Shown here one piece after another: positions 1 to 8,429 of a DNA stretch of 21,200 bases. Within the stretch, counting starts at the first letter, position 1; each line of letters starts with the position of its first letter. Source of the stretch: CAINVV01 sp964506325 (GTDB taxonomy: Bacteria; Bacteroidota; Bacteroidia; Bacteroidales; Prolixibacteraceae); contig CAZDLO010000056.1 of assembly GCA_964506325.1 (NCBI GenBank), forward strand, positions 1 through 21,200, read 5' to 3'. The notes below the pieces were generated by a model. It was not told the origin of the DNA. It was given only the letters and a program-made list of their open reading frames with translations, and ran no database searches. Made by a program: the position numbers and the translations under genes.

Positions 1-179
1 ATAATTGTATGACTGTGAATTAAACTAAATACGAATCTTCCGAACACCCCTAATTGCAAATCCGCGCCAGCGGGGAAGGTTTACATCCCGGTTTACATGA
101 CACCGCTGAAACCCCCGCAAAACCATCCAAAAAAGAAAAACCAGCCAATTACACTTCAATGTAACTAACTGATTTTCAG
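1..179. other. Intergenic edge of window, no gene seen
   Basis: I see no convincing coding frame here. The stretch contains a 9-base direct repeat, GGTTTACAT at 78-86 and again at 90-98, enclosed by an inverted repeat, CAGCGG at 68-73 and CCGCTG at 103-108. It also holds a possible terminator for the tRNA at 129-164. The GC-rich part (62-120) differs from the AT-rich surroundings and may be a remnant of a dispersed repeat, but nothing in the window confirms that. Confidence 0.4.
129..164 (-). terminator. Possible terminator downstream of tRNA-Gly
   Basis: Read on the minus strand, TTACAT, a four-base loop and GTGTAA can form a six-pair stem (149-164) with one G-U pair. After eight bases it is followed by a T-rich run, TTTTTCTTTTTT (140 down to 129). 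It lies 16 bases past the 3' end of the tRNA. The stem is AT-rich and the spacing to the T-run is longer than usual, so this is a weak candidate for an intrinsic terminator. Confidence 0.3.
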
Positions 180-252
180 AGCGGAAAACGAGATTCGAAC
201 TCGCGACCCTCAGCTTGGGAAGCTGATGCTCTACCGACTGAGCTACTTCCGC
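180..252 (-). tRNA. tRNA-Gly (anticodon CCC)
   Basis: The minus strand folds into a full cloverleaf: a 7-pair acceptor stem (GCGGAAG with TTTCCGC, last pair G-U), a D arm GCTC/GAGC, an anticodon arm TCAGC-TTCCCAA-GCTGA, and a T arm with the TTCGAAT loop. The anticodon at loop positions 34-36 is CCC, which reads GGG glycine codons. The discriminator base at 180 is U, as in bacterial tRNA-Gly. The CCA end is not encoded and must be added after transcription. It stands alone, with its own promoter about 20 bases upstream. Confidence 0.95.
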
Positions 253-273
253 GGTTATTTATTTTCAGAGACG

Positions 274-304
274 CAAATTTATAATAATTTGACAATTAAC
301 ACAA
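274..304 (-). promoter_or_regulatory. Bacteroidota-type promoter of tRNA-Gly
   Basis: On the minus strand, TTG (304-302), 20 bases, then TAAATTTG (281-274) match the -33 TTG and -7 TAnnTTTG elements of the Bacteroidota primary sigma factor. A start site six or seven bases past the -7 box would leave a leader of roughly 15 bases before the mature tRNA 5' end at 252. This is the best promoter match in the window and supports the assignment to this phylum. Confidence 0.6.
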
Positions 305-356
305 CCGCAAAACCATGATTTAACGGATGTAAAATTCTGAATTTTCGAGCCTCCAC

Positions 357-1523
357 CTATTTGACAAGCTTCCTGAAATTTTTAATCCGGTGAAAAGTCA
401 GGTAGTTGGCGTTGTGGAAACTGTCTGCCCCGCCAAATTCATCATCCCAGGCCGTCCTGGACAGGAAAATAATATCGTTTCCATCGAACTGCCAGTCGAT
501 GTATTGAAACCCGTGCCTGTAAACATCCGGGTGCTTCAGCAAGGTTTTTTTCACACTCCAGTTCCAGAGGTCTTCCGAACTTTTAAGCACCAGCGTATTT
601 CGCACATTGCCGGCCGGAAATGAAACAAACTCATCAGCAATAAGGTTGGTGATCGTCCAGTACCGTTTTGACTGTTCGTCGTACCGGATGGAAAATTTCC
701 TGGCTCCGCCCGAAAATTCGAGAAACCCGGTTGCCGGATCGAATGTTGCCTTGTTACAGTCATCACTAAATTCAATTATGGCGGCCATGTCTGTGCCCGG
801 TGCAGAAGTTTCAACCCGCAGGAAATCTACCAGCCGGCCATCTGTAGTGACTACGGCATTGCCTTCGAGCCAGCCACGGAATATGCCTTTCATCCATGAC
901 GTATCCCCGGTCAGGAAGTTGGAGGCTTTCCAGTTGGAGGCATTCAACAGGTCTGCATCAGCCGGCACAGAAATCATCAGGGGCACCAGATGCGTTCCTT
1001 TTCCGTTAATGTTGGGTACTGCAAACTCAAAGGCCCTGCAGAGTTTACCCCCGAAAAGAACCATGGGTACAGGGGCAGTGTGGTATTCGCCTTTAAACAA
1101 AAGACCATTGGCACTGTTGGTGGGTTCGCTCCAGTGAACTCCTCCGTCCATTGAACGGCGTATCACGATATTGCCGTTGTGTTTCGAGGTTCCCATGATA
1201 TAAAGGAGCCCCTTGTGAACAAAAAGATTGGACCAGAACTGGCCTTTGATTTCAGCAATTTTTTTCCAGCTTTCCCCTTTGTCGGAAGACCCAAAGACAA
1301 CCGTCACGCCCTCCCGGTCTTCGGTGCTGGCCGGACCAAAAAAATCATTGGATGCCACATAACCGCCATCGGGAAGAACAGCAATTCCGGGTGAACCGAT
1401 ATACATACCGGAAGATGCCGGAATGTAATTAACCACCGTACCGGGTACCCTTCCGGATTTTGCCTCGAGATGGAAACTTGTTGAAGCAAGAATAAAAACG
1501 AATAAGGTCAATTGAATTTTCAT
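357..1523 (-). CDS. Secreted sialidase-fold (BNR/Asp-box) protein
   Basis: A 388-residue exported protein of the sialidase superfamily, probably a six-bladed beta-propeller acting on glycans outside the inner membrane. The N-terminus is a signal peptide (Lys-2, hydrophobic core to about residue 16, cleavage near Ala-21). Two Asp boxes (S-x-D-x-G-x-x-W) are visible, at 79-86 (SSDKGESW) and 124-131 (SMDGGVHW), with a degenerate third near 315-322. I chose ATG at 1523 because the signal peptide begins there; a TTG at 1556 would add 11 residues that do not look like part of it. I could not place the arginine triad of true sialidases, so activity on sialic acid is not shown; it may be a related hydrolase or a binding propeller. 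It follows argS on the same strand after a gap of 112 bp and may be read through from it. Confidence 0.75.
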   Translation of the reverse strand: MKIQLTLFVFILASTSFHLEAKSGRVPGTVVNYIPASSGMYIGSPGIAVLPDGGYVASNDFFGPASTEDREGVTVVFGSSDKGESWKKIAEIKGQFWSNLFVHKGLLYIMGTSKHNGNIVIRRSMDGGVHWSEPTNSANGLLFKGEYHTAPVPMVLFGGKLCRAFEFAVPNINGKGTHLVPLMISVPADADLLNASNWKASNFLTGDTSWMKGIFRGWLEGNAVVTTDGRLVDFLRVETSAPGTDMAAIIEFSDDCNKATFDPATGFLEFSGGARKFSIRYDEQSKRYWTITNLIADEFVSFPAGNVRNTLVLKSSEDLWNWSVKKTLLKHPDVYRHGFQYIDWQFDGNDIIFLSRTAWDDEFGGADSFHNANYLTFHRIKNFRKLVK

Positions 1524-1635
1524 CGCCACAGTCACTTTAATTATCCTGTTAATCAAATCTTATTCCCGGTAAAACCAGTTCAGCAGACCTTTCGGCATCA
1601 TTTCAACGATGGCAGGACCTCAGTAAGGTACTGAA

Positions 1636-3426
1636 TTACATTCTTTCAGGGACTTCAATGCCAAGCAGGGAAAATCCGCTTTTGATAATTCTGCCTACTG
1701 TCTGGGCTACGGCAAGCCTGAAATCACGAATTGTAAGATCCGGTTCATTCAGAATGGAATGGTCATGGTAGAAAGAATTGAACTCTTTCACCAGGTCGTA
1801 CACATAATTGGCCACTATCGCCGGACTATGGCCTTTCCCGGCCTCTTTCACCACTTCAGGATATAGAGAAATGGTTTTCAGCAGGATCCGCTCTTTATCG
1901 TTGAGAGTTCCGGCTACAACCCTGGCAGGTATGGCAATACCAGTCTCCCCCGCTTTTCTGAGTATGCTCTGGATACGTGCATAGGTGTACTGTATAAATG
2001 GCCCTGTGTTGCCGTTAAAATCGATGGATTCTTCGGGATTAAAGGTCATGGTTTTCCTGGGATCCACCTTGAGGATGAAATACTTCAGGGCTCCCAGGGC
2101 GACAATGCGGTAAATATTTTCCTTTTCAGCCTCCGTGTAGCCCTCCAGCTTGCCGAGTTCCAGGGAGACAGAGCGGGCCACATCAACCATTCCGGCCACC
2201 AGATCGTCGGCATCCACTACAGTTCCCTCGCGTGACTTCATCCGCCCGTTGGGCAACTCCACCATCCCGTATGAAAAATGGAACAGGTCCTTTCCCCATT
2301 TGTAGCCCAGCTTATCAAGCAGCAAAGAAAGTACCTGGAAATGATAAATCTGCTCGTTTCCAACGACATAAATCATGTGATCGATCGGATAATCCTGGTA
2401 ACGCAGCTGGGCAGTGCCAATATCCTGGGTTATGTAGACCGAAGTACCATCCGAGCGGAGAAGGATTTTCCTGTCAAGGCCCTCATTTTCAAAATTGGCC
2501 CAAACGGATCCATCACCCTCCTGTTGGAAAATACCCTCCTTTACACCGCGCAGAACCTCATCACGTCCTGTTGTGTAAGTATCTGATTCATAGTAAATTT
2601 TATCGAAATCAACACCTAGCATCCTGTAGGTTTCGTCGAAACCGGCATACACCCAACCGTTCATGGTTTGCCATAATTTGCGAACCTCCGGATCATTGGC
2701 TTCCCACTTGATCAGCATTTCCCTGGTTTCTACAATGCTTGGGGCCTCCTCTTTGGCCTGATCTTCAGTTCTTCCTGTGGCAACAAGTGCTGCCACCTCG
2801 CTTTTGTAAAGCTGGTCAAACCTGACGTAGTATTCTCCTACCAGGTGGTCGCCCTTCTTTCCATGCGTTTCAGGTGTTTCACCATTGCCAAATTTCAGCC
2901 ATGCCACCATTGATTTGCAGATGTGGACCCCGCGATCGTTAACAATATTGGTTTTAACCACCCTGTAACCATTGGCCTTCATCACCTCAGCCAGCGAATA
3001 CCCCAACAGGTTGTTGCGGATATGACCGAGGTGAAGCGGTTTATTGGTATTGGGTGAAGAGTATTCTATCATCACCATTTCCGACTGATCCGTGGCTGTA
3101 ACAAAACCATACCGGTTGTCGCCGAGGGCTTCATTGAAAAGAGAGATCCAGTAACGGTTGTCGACCGAAAGGTTAAGAAATCCCTTCACTACATTGAAGC
3201 CGGAAATTTCTGCCAGGTTTGCCTTAAGATATTCTCCTATTTCCGAAGCGGTAACTTCGGGCGATTTCCGGGACATTTTCAGAAAGGGAAAGACCATCAC
3301 CGTCTGGTCTCCCTCAAACTCGGAGCGGGTAAGCTGAACCTGGACCAGTGAGGGTTCGACGGACTGACCGTAAAGGGCATTGATTGCCAGGGCTACCTGG
3401 TTTTTTATTGTGATTTCGATGTTCAT
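1636..3426 (-). CDS. argS: Arginyl-tRNA synthetase
   Basis: Class I arginyl-tRNA synthetase (596 residues, normal family length) that charges tRNA-Arg in the cytoplasm. The order is the N-terminal Add-1 tRNA-recognition domain (about 1-90), the Rossmann catalytic core with the HIGH signature as HLGH at 132-135 preceded by SSPNTNKP, the KMSKS-type loop as MKSREGT at 396-402, and the all-helical DALR anticodon-binding domain (about 475-596). ArgRS proteins often have a relaxed KMSKS motif, so this form is not a sign of damage. The ATG at 3426 is followed by a normal N-terminus. A good -7 box (TAAATTTG) lies at 3464-3471, which gives a short leader of about 30 bases. A 150-bp palindromic element begins about 140 bp upstream and separates it from the preceding gene. 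Confidence 0.97.
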   Translation of the reverse strand: MNIEITIKNQVALAINALYGQSVEPSLVQVQLTRSEFEGDQTVMVFPFLKMSRKSPEVTASEIGEYLKANLAEISGFNVVKGFLNLSVDNRYWISLFNEALGDNRYGFVTATDQSEMVMIEYSSPNTNKPLHLGHIRNNLLGYSLAEVMKANGYRVVKTNIVNDRGVHICKSMVAWLKFGNGETPETHGKKGDHLVGEYYVRFDQLYKSEVAALVATGRTEDQAKEEAPSIVETREMLIKWEANDPEVRKLWQTMNGWVYAGFDETYRMLGVDFDKIYYESDTYTTGRDEVLRGVKEGIFQQEGDGSVWANFENEGLDRKILLRSDGTSVYITQDIGTAQLRYQDYPIDHMIYVVGNEQIYHFQVLSLLLDKLGYKWGKDLFHFSYGMVELPNGRMKSREGTVVDADDLVAGMVDVARSVSLELGKLEGYTEAEKENIYRIVALGALKYFILKVDPRKTMTFNPEESIDFNGNTGPFIQYTYARIQSILRKAGETGIAIPARVVAGTLNDKERILLKTISLYPEVVKEAGKGHSPAIVANYVYDLVKEFNSFYHDHSILNEPDLTIRDFRLAVAQTVGRIIKSGFSLLGIEVPERM

Positions 3427-3463
3427 CAGGATAATTCTGAAATTATGAAATATTAACCAGGTG

Positions 3464-3471
3464 CAAATTTA
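3464..3471 (-). promoter_or_regulatory. Likely -7 box of argS promoter
   Basis: On the minus strand TAAATTTG matches TAnnTTTG exactly and is the same octamer as in the tRNA-Gly promoter. It lies 38 bases before the argS ATG. No clear TTG is found at the usual distance upstream, so only the -7 element is supported. Confidence 0.45.
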
Positions 3472-3563
3472 CAACTATCTGACGGATCAGGAATCATCCT
3501 TGCTCCATAAAATTGTTACCGGCAAGAATCCTGCCAGGCTCAGTGGAAAACTTTTAAAAAAAC

Positions 3564-3715
3564 AGAAGCTGTCTTAAAAGATGCAAGTTTAAACCGCAAA
3601 GGTCGCCAAGGACTTTCACAGAGCACACAAAGAAAAACGATCAGCATATTACTTTGTGTTCTCAGCGCCTTCTCAGCGTACTTTTCGGTTTTAACAATCT
3701 TTTGAGACAGCCTCT
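3564..3715. repeat. Imperfect palindromic element (MITE-like)
   Basis: The outer 19 bases on the left (from 3564, AGAAGCTGTCTTAAAAGAT) match the reverse complement of the right end (3697-3715) at 17 of 19 positions. Inside, the arms continue to pair loosely: an ACCGcAAAG-like motif at 3593-3601 faces CTTTTCGGTT at 3681-3690, and CACACAAAG (3624-3632) faces CTTTGTGTT (3652-3660), leaving a loop of about 19 bases. It contains no coding frame. The layout is that of a small palindromic non-autonomous mobile element or dispersed intergenic repeat; the CAAAG-rich arms resemble repeats I have seen between genes in environmental Bacteroidota. No flanking target duplication is obvious. It occupies most of the 331-bp gap between the DUF1080 gene and argS. 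Confidence 0.6.
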
Positions 3716-3757
3716 TCCCTAAATATTCATGCAGTGCAAAACTGCCTGGTACCGGGT

Positions 3758-6700
3758 TTACAACTCTTTGATACGGATGTTCCTGAACTTCACTACAGTG
3801 CCGTGACCCAGGAATCCGATATGGCCGGTAGAATTTTTAACACCGGGGTGGTCCTTGTGGTCCAGTGTACCGTTGCGGCTGGCAGCTGCATAATCGCCGT
3901 CAACGATGACGACTCCGTTGAGAATCACCTTAATGGAAGTTCCCTTTACAATGACCTCTTCGTAATTCCATTCACCGGTAGGTTTCAGACAGCCGCGTTT
4001 GGCGGGGATAATGCCATAAACGGACCCATGAAACTGGTAAGGCTGTATTCCGGAGTAGATGGGAGCATCATCATCCAGAATCTGGATTTCCATTCCCACA
4101 TAAGCGGCATCACCCTGAAGGGGTGCATGAATACCCAGTCCGTTGTTGGCACCGGGTGTCAACTGGAATTCAAAACGATAGATAAAGTCGCGGTATTCGC
4201 CCTGAGTGAAGAGGTTACCATGCGACGGACCATTGTCGACATTCAGCACAATCTCCCCGTTTTTCACTTCATAGTCGACCGTATTGCCGGTCCAGCCTTC
4301 AAAATTAACCCCGTTGAAAAGCGGCACAAAACCTTCTTTCTGCTCTTCAGCAGGGACTATATAGCGGTTATCGGTGATCTCCCTTACGTATATGTCGCGG
4401 AACGCAAGGTCGGTTCCGTGGGCCTGCAGTTCGATCGCATCTTTCGGGAAAATGGGCAATGAGCGGTCCCAGTAATTTTCCAGCGGAACGTTGTCGACTA
4501 CCAATACTCCATTTAAATAAACGATAACCTTTTCGCCAGTCATTTTGATGTAAAAGTGGTTCCAGTCACCAACCGGGTTATCTGCCACTTTTAATGGCGT
4601 ACTTCTGTTTTTGCTGTTGTTGTAGAGTCCGCCGGAACCAACCTGGGCACCTACATCCACTCTCGAGGTATCCCAGATCTGAATCTGCGGCGTTCCCCTG
4701 AGATAGATACCGCTGTCACCCTTTTTGGTAATGCGCCAGTCAACAATCATCTCAAAATCACCGTATTGCTTTTCAGAACAAAGATTGTCACCTGCACCAT
4801 TGAATACGATGGAATTGTCTTTTACACTCCAGTTGTTGTTGGCCTTCCTGTTGGCTTCCGCCTGTTTGGCAGCCAGCTCCTTCTCACTCATTTTTGCCCT
4901 GGTGACCGGATTTCCTACAAGGCCTTTCCAGCCTGCCAGGTCTTTGCCGTTAAACATTGATACATACCCCTTCTCATCAGGCATGGAGGCCAGGTATTTC
5001 TTGATTTTCTCCTTGTCGTAATCGCTTTCATCACCTTTGATCAGCGGCAACGACTTAACCAGGATGCCCCGTACAATTTCGCCAGTCAAACTCATCGGCT
5101 TACCGGCATCGGGCAAAGCTATGGAAAGGACAGAAGAAGCAGCATCTGACTTTAAATCATTGTCTTCCAGGTAATTTGCAATATAAATCAATGCAGAAAA
5201 TGTTCTGAGGTCACCGATCCTGTCGATTACCATCACCTTTTGTTCCCGGGTGGAGGCATGCGGCATTATTTTGCGGTATTGCAGCAATTTCTGATCATCA
5301 GGAAGGGCAGAACGGGAAACAAGGTCTACAAATCCTTTGAAAACCCTTGCCATGTAACCAGGGTTGGCCACTCCTACCTGGAAGAGGGCATCGGCAGCGT
5401 CGGCGCTGCTCCATTTCAGCATCGCACTGAATGAAGATTCTTTAACGGCCTGATCACCGGATCCGAAGGCATCAACAACTTTTTTAAAGGCTTCCCTGCC
5501 TCCCAGTTTCGAAAACACATCCAGAGTCCGTGAAGGATCTGCCGCTTTGCTTAACTGACCAATAAACTGGTCCTTTTCCTCACCATCAAAACCGGAAGCA
5601 GCGCGCACCAGGGCGGACTGAACAGCCGGTATTTGCTCTCCGGTGGCTTTCTTCAACAATTCTGTCAGATAAGGGATATTTTCTTCGGAAGACATGTTCC
5701 TGAGTGCTACGTATGCTGCATTTGAAATATCCCTGTCATTGTCGGAGGTATAGGCACTAATTTTATCGAAACAAGGTTTCACGCCTTTCGACCCGATCAG
5801 CCGGATGATTTCAACTTTTGCAGCTTTAGGTGCACCATCGAGTCCGGCACACAAGGCATACAGGTGTTCGCCATCCAGCCTGCGCGACAAAGCGCTGGCT
5901 GCAGCACCGGCATCATGTCCGCCGAGGAGGTGGTTTTCTATGATTTTTAAAGCTTTCTCATCCCTGATGGCGGCAATGGCATCGACGGCAGCCACCCTTA
6001 CATCAGAAGACGCATCAGCCAGTAGAGGTTCAAAATAGGTCAGGCGGGTGATATCGCCCTTGCGCCCGAGCATTTCAACAATCTCGGCACGTTGTTCGCC
6101 AGAGACTGCTTTCGATTTGGCAATCCACATCCGTGTGGCTGAAATGTCCTGCAAAGTGGCGGCAATGTTCATCACACCGGCCCGGTAAGCCTTGTCGGCG
6201 TTGTCAAATTCCCGGATCAACAGTGGAAGTGATTCCATTCCCCAGTATTTTGCCTTAATCGCCAAAGCTGCCGATCTGAATTGCAACTGCTTGTTTTCTT
6301 TGCAATTAGCCAATATAACCTTGGCAATTTTATCGCAATTGGCCAGGTCGCCGTTTTCACCCAGCCTGTTGGCATAGGTTATGAGTGAAGGCATACTGCC
6401 GGTCGGCTCATACAGGTATGCAGATTTTACCGCTTTATCTGTCAGCACCTTATAGCTTTCAACAGATGCAATCATTGCCAGTGATTCCAAAATCACGCGT
6501 TGCAATTTTGAATCTGCGCCATCCAGCTTATTGATGAGCACTGCGTTGGAGGACACAAGCCTCATCTGGCCGGCAGCCCCTGCAAGTGCAAGGGCGGAAA
6601 CTCCGGCTGAGCCGTCAAGCGCCTTTGCCACTTCCTGACCTGAAGCAGGAGAATTTATGACCTGCATCACTTTTACTGCTGCATCACACAGCTTCTCATC

Positions 6701-7135
6701 ACGCAGATACTGGACCAGGATCCCAACGGACTGGTCGGTGGCTACGAAATAGAGCTGGGAGAGGTAGAAGGACTTAATGTCTTTGTCGGTGGCAGCCTGG
6801 AGTGCCTTAAGCAATCCGTTCTCAACCATTACCTTATCTTCCGTCTTCCCGAACCCAGAGGCATATTTGGCCATGCTGGCAATAATAAACCTTGCCGCAA
6901 CGTCGTCACCCGTGCCCGGAGCCACCACCTTTGCAGCGAAAAGGGCAAAACCTTCCTCCCTGAGTTCAACCAGTTCCTTCATCAGGATATTCAGCCTGGC
7001 ATCATCCCTGGTTGGCACCTGGGCCAGCGCATCCGCAATTTTGGTATTGATGGTCCGGTTGATCTGACACTTAGCGTCGAAACCAAAAGCCAGCATCATC
7101 GAAACGACCAATAAAATCGAGACTATCTTCTTCAT
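3758..7135 (-). CDS. Secreted HEAT-repeat protein with two DUF1080 domains
   Basis: An 1125-residue exported protein. Residues 1-24 are a signal peptide; a cysteine at 23 lacks a proper lipobox. Residues about 40-700 are alanine-rich paired helices of HEAT/armadillo type, clearest at 365-480 (DVRVAAVDAIAAI, DISNAAYVALRN). Two tandem DUF1080 (3-keto-disaccharide hydrolase, PF06439) domains follow: about 723-920, opening with MFNGKDLAGWKG, and about 935-1125, opening with LFNGVNFEGWTG. The first contains a charged helical insertion around 745-768. DUF1080 domains adopt a concanavalin-like fold, and characterised members cleave 3-keto-glycosides. The gene starts 40 bp after an exported Gfo/Idh/MocA oxidoreductase, the enzyme type that makes 3-keto-glycosides, so the pair is probably an operon. 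The HEAT part may be a scaffold or surface-attachment module; its role is unknown. Automatic annotation may label it a family 16 glycoside hydrolase-like protein. Confidence 0.85.
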   Translation of the reverse strand: MKKIVSILLVVSMMLAFGFDAKCQINRTINTKIADALAQVPTRDDARLNILMKELVELREEGFALFAAKVVAPGTGDDVAARFIIASMAKYASGFGKTEDKVMVENGLLKALQAATDKDIKSFYLSQLYFVATDQSVGILVQYLRDEKLCDAAVKVMQVINSPASGQEVAKALDGSAGVSALALAGAAGQMRLVSSNAVLINKLDGADSKLQRVILESLAMIASVESYKVLTDKAVKSAYLYEPTGSMPSLITYANRLGENGDLANCDKIAKVILANCKENKQLQFRSAALAIKAKYWGMESLPLLIREFDNADKAYRAGVMNIAATLQDISATRMWIAKSKAVSGEQRAEIVEMLGRKGDITRLTYFEPLLADASSDVRVAAVDAIAAIRDEKALKIIENHLLGGHDAGAAASALSRRLDGEHLYALCAGLDGAPKAAKVEIIRLIGSKGVKPCFDKISAYTSDNDRDISNAAYVALRNMSSEENIPYLTELLKKATGEQIPAVQSALVRAASGFDGEEKDQFIGQLSKAADPSRTLDVFSKLGGREAFKKVVDAFGSGDQAVKESSFSAMLKWSSADAADALFQVGVANPGYMARVFKGFVDLVSRSALPDDQKLLQYRKIMPHASTREQKVMVIDRIGDLRTFSALIYIANYLEDNDLKSDAASSVLSIALPDAGKPMSLTGEIVRGILVKSLPLIKGDESDYDKEKIKKYLASMPDEKGYVSMFNGKDLAGWKGLVGNPVTRAKMSEKELAAKQAEANRKANNNWSVKDNSIVFNGAGDNLCSEKQYGDFEMIVDWRITKKGDSGIYLRGTPQIQIWDTSRVDVGAQVGSGGLYNNSKNRSTPLKVADNPVGDWNHFYIKMTGEKVIVYLNGVLVVDNVPLENYWDRSLPIFPKDAIELQAHGTDLAFRDIYVREITDNRYIVPAEEQKEGFVPLFNGVNFEGWTGNTVDYEVKNGEIVLNVDNGPSHGNLFTQGEYRDFIYRFEFQLTPGANNGLGIHAPLQGDAAYVGMEIQILDDDAPIYSGIQPYQFHGSVYGIIPAKRGCLKPTGEWNYEEVIVKGTSIKVILNGVVIVDGDYAAASRNGTLDHKDHPGVKNSTGHIGFLGHGTVVKFRNIRIKEL

Positions 7136-7175
7136 ATCTTATATTTCTTCTTGGGTATGTTACTATAAAAATCCA

Positions 7176-8429
7176 TTAATCAAGACTCCAGGGTGCCCGC
7201 ATTGGCTGGTGAATAAGCCGGTTTGCCGCATCATCATCAATAAACCTCTGATTTACAGGATCGAAATGAAGGGTACGACCCAGTTGAAGTGCAATAACGC
7301 CCATGTTGACGATGGTACTGGAATGGTATCCGTTCATTTCGTTCAGGGCGAATTTCTTCCTGGTCCGGACAGACTCCGTGAATGAGGTAATCTGTGGTTC
7401 AGGATCCGGAAGTGTATCAAGAAGTGACTGAAGATTAGGGATATTGGATTTAAATCCCCTGAAAATTTTTCCGTTGGGTCCTTCAATGTACGCGGCATCC
7501 TTGTCGCGGTTTTCACCATCGAGGATGATTTTGCATCCGTCGGCGTAGGTGTATTCGATTCTTCTCCAGGAGCCTACAGCATCATAATGCTGTTCGGGAG
7601 CATCGACTTCCACTTTAACCGGACTGGTATCATCTTTGCCCAGCAGGTATTGAACCGGATCAAGATAGTGCTGACCCATATCTCCAAGGCCACCACCGTC
7701 ATAATCCCAGTATCCCCGGAATTTGGTATGGACTCGTTCGGGGTTGTATGGTTTATAGGGAGCCGGTCCCAGCCACATATCGTAGTCCAGTTCTTGAGGA
7801 ACCGGCATCGGTTTGAGGTTTCTCTCACCGCTCCAGTAAAATTTCCAGTCATAACCGGTGATTCCGCTGACAGTAAACTTAAGAGGCCATCCAAGCACAC
7901 CACTCTGTATCAATTTTTTAAGTGGCTTGACATCGGTTCCCAAACCGTAAAAAGTATCTTTGAACCTGAACCAGGTATTGAGACGGAAGATCCGGTTGTA
8001 CTTGCTGATCTCCTCAACCACGCGAAGGCCTTCGCCGATGGTACGTGTCATCGGTTTTTCACACCAGATATCTTTCCCGGCACGGGCCGCCTCCACTGCC
8101 ATGATTCCATGCCAATGGGGAGGTGTGGCGATGTGGACAATGTCAATATCCGGCTGAAGCAGCAATTCACGGAAATCATGGTATGTTTTCACCGGATTTT
8201 TGATCATCTGCTGTGCCTGTACGAGGTGATTCTTATCGACATCACAAATAGCCACCACCCGGGTATCTTCATATCCGATGTGACCACGACCCATCCCTCC
8301 TACCCCGATGATCGCCTTGTTGAGCTGATCACTGGGTGCAGTAAACCCGGTTCCGCCGAGGACATGTCTCGGAACCACCATGATGCCTGCCATGGCAAGC
8401 GATGTGTTCAGGAAACTTCTTCTCTTCAT
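7176..8429 (-). CDS. Tat-exported Gfo/Idh/MocA-family oxidoreductase
   Basis: A 417-residue NAD(P)-dependent sugar oxidoreductase. The N-terminus is MKRRSFL plus a hydrophobic stretch, a twin-arginine (Tat) signal, consistent with export of a folded, cofactor-loaded enzyme. The Rossmann glycine motif is GVGGMGRG at 42-49, with an acidic CDVD at 62-65 at the end of the second strand; the family EKP motif, whose lysine is catalytic, is at 124-126; GDMGQHYLD at 249-257 is the conserved C-domain active-site segment. The C-terminal PMRAPW is common in secreted members from Bacteroidota and Planctomycetota. Characterised relatives oxidise glycosides at C3 or do redox-neutral glycoside hydrolysis. 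With the DUF1080 protein 40 bp downstream, a 3-keto-glycoside route is likely; the exact sugar cannot be told from sequence. Confidence 0.9.
   Translation of the reverse strand: MKRRSFLNTSLAMAGIMVVPRHVLGGTGFTAPSDQLNKAIIGVGGMGRGHIGYEDTRVVAICDVDKNHLVQAQQMIKNPVKTYHDFRELLLQPDIDIVHIATPPHWHGIMAVEAARAGKDIWCEKPMTRTIGEGLRVVEEISKYNRIFRLNTWFRFKDTFYGLGTDVKPLKKLIQSGVLGWPLKFTVSGITGYDWKFYWSGERNLKPMPVPQELDYDMWLGPAPYKPYNPERVHTKFRGYWDYDGGGLGDMGQHYLDPVQYLLGKDDTSPVKVEVDAPEQHYDAVGSWRRIEYTYADGCKIILDGENRDKDAAYIEGPNGKIFRGFKSNIPNLQSLLDTLPDPEPQITSFTESVRTRKKFALNEMNGYHSSTIVNMGVIALQLGRTLHFDPVNQRFIDDDAANRLIHQPMRAPWSLD

Noticed and set aside
357..1556. Longer form of the sialidase-fold protein starting at TTG 1556
   Set aside because: The signal peptide begins at the internal ATG (1523); the extra 11 residues would bury it and the start would be a rare codon.
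1560..1601. 13-codon minus-strand frame (MMPKGLLNWFYRE) between argS and the sialidase-fold gene
   Set aside because: It has a tidy start and stop but is too short to judge, with no ribosome-binding evidence or attenuator structure; it could be a leader peptide but nothing supports that beyond the frame.
3564..3715. Rho-independent terminator for the DUF1080 gene
   Set aside because: The stem is long and imperfect with no T-run after it on the minus strand; a mobile or dispersed palindromic repeat is a better description.
3734..4462. Plus-strand open frame of 242 codons
   Set aside because: It is almost wholly antisense to the second DUF1080 domain and has no family motif or credible promoter.
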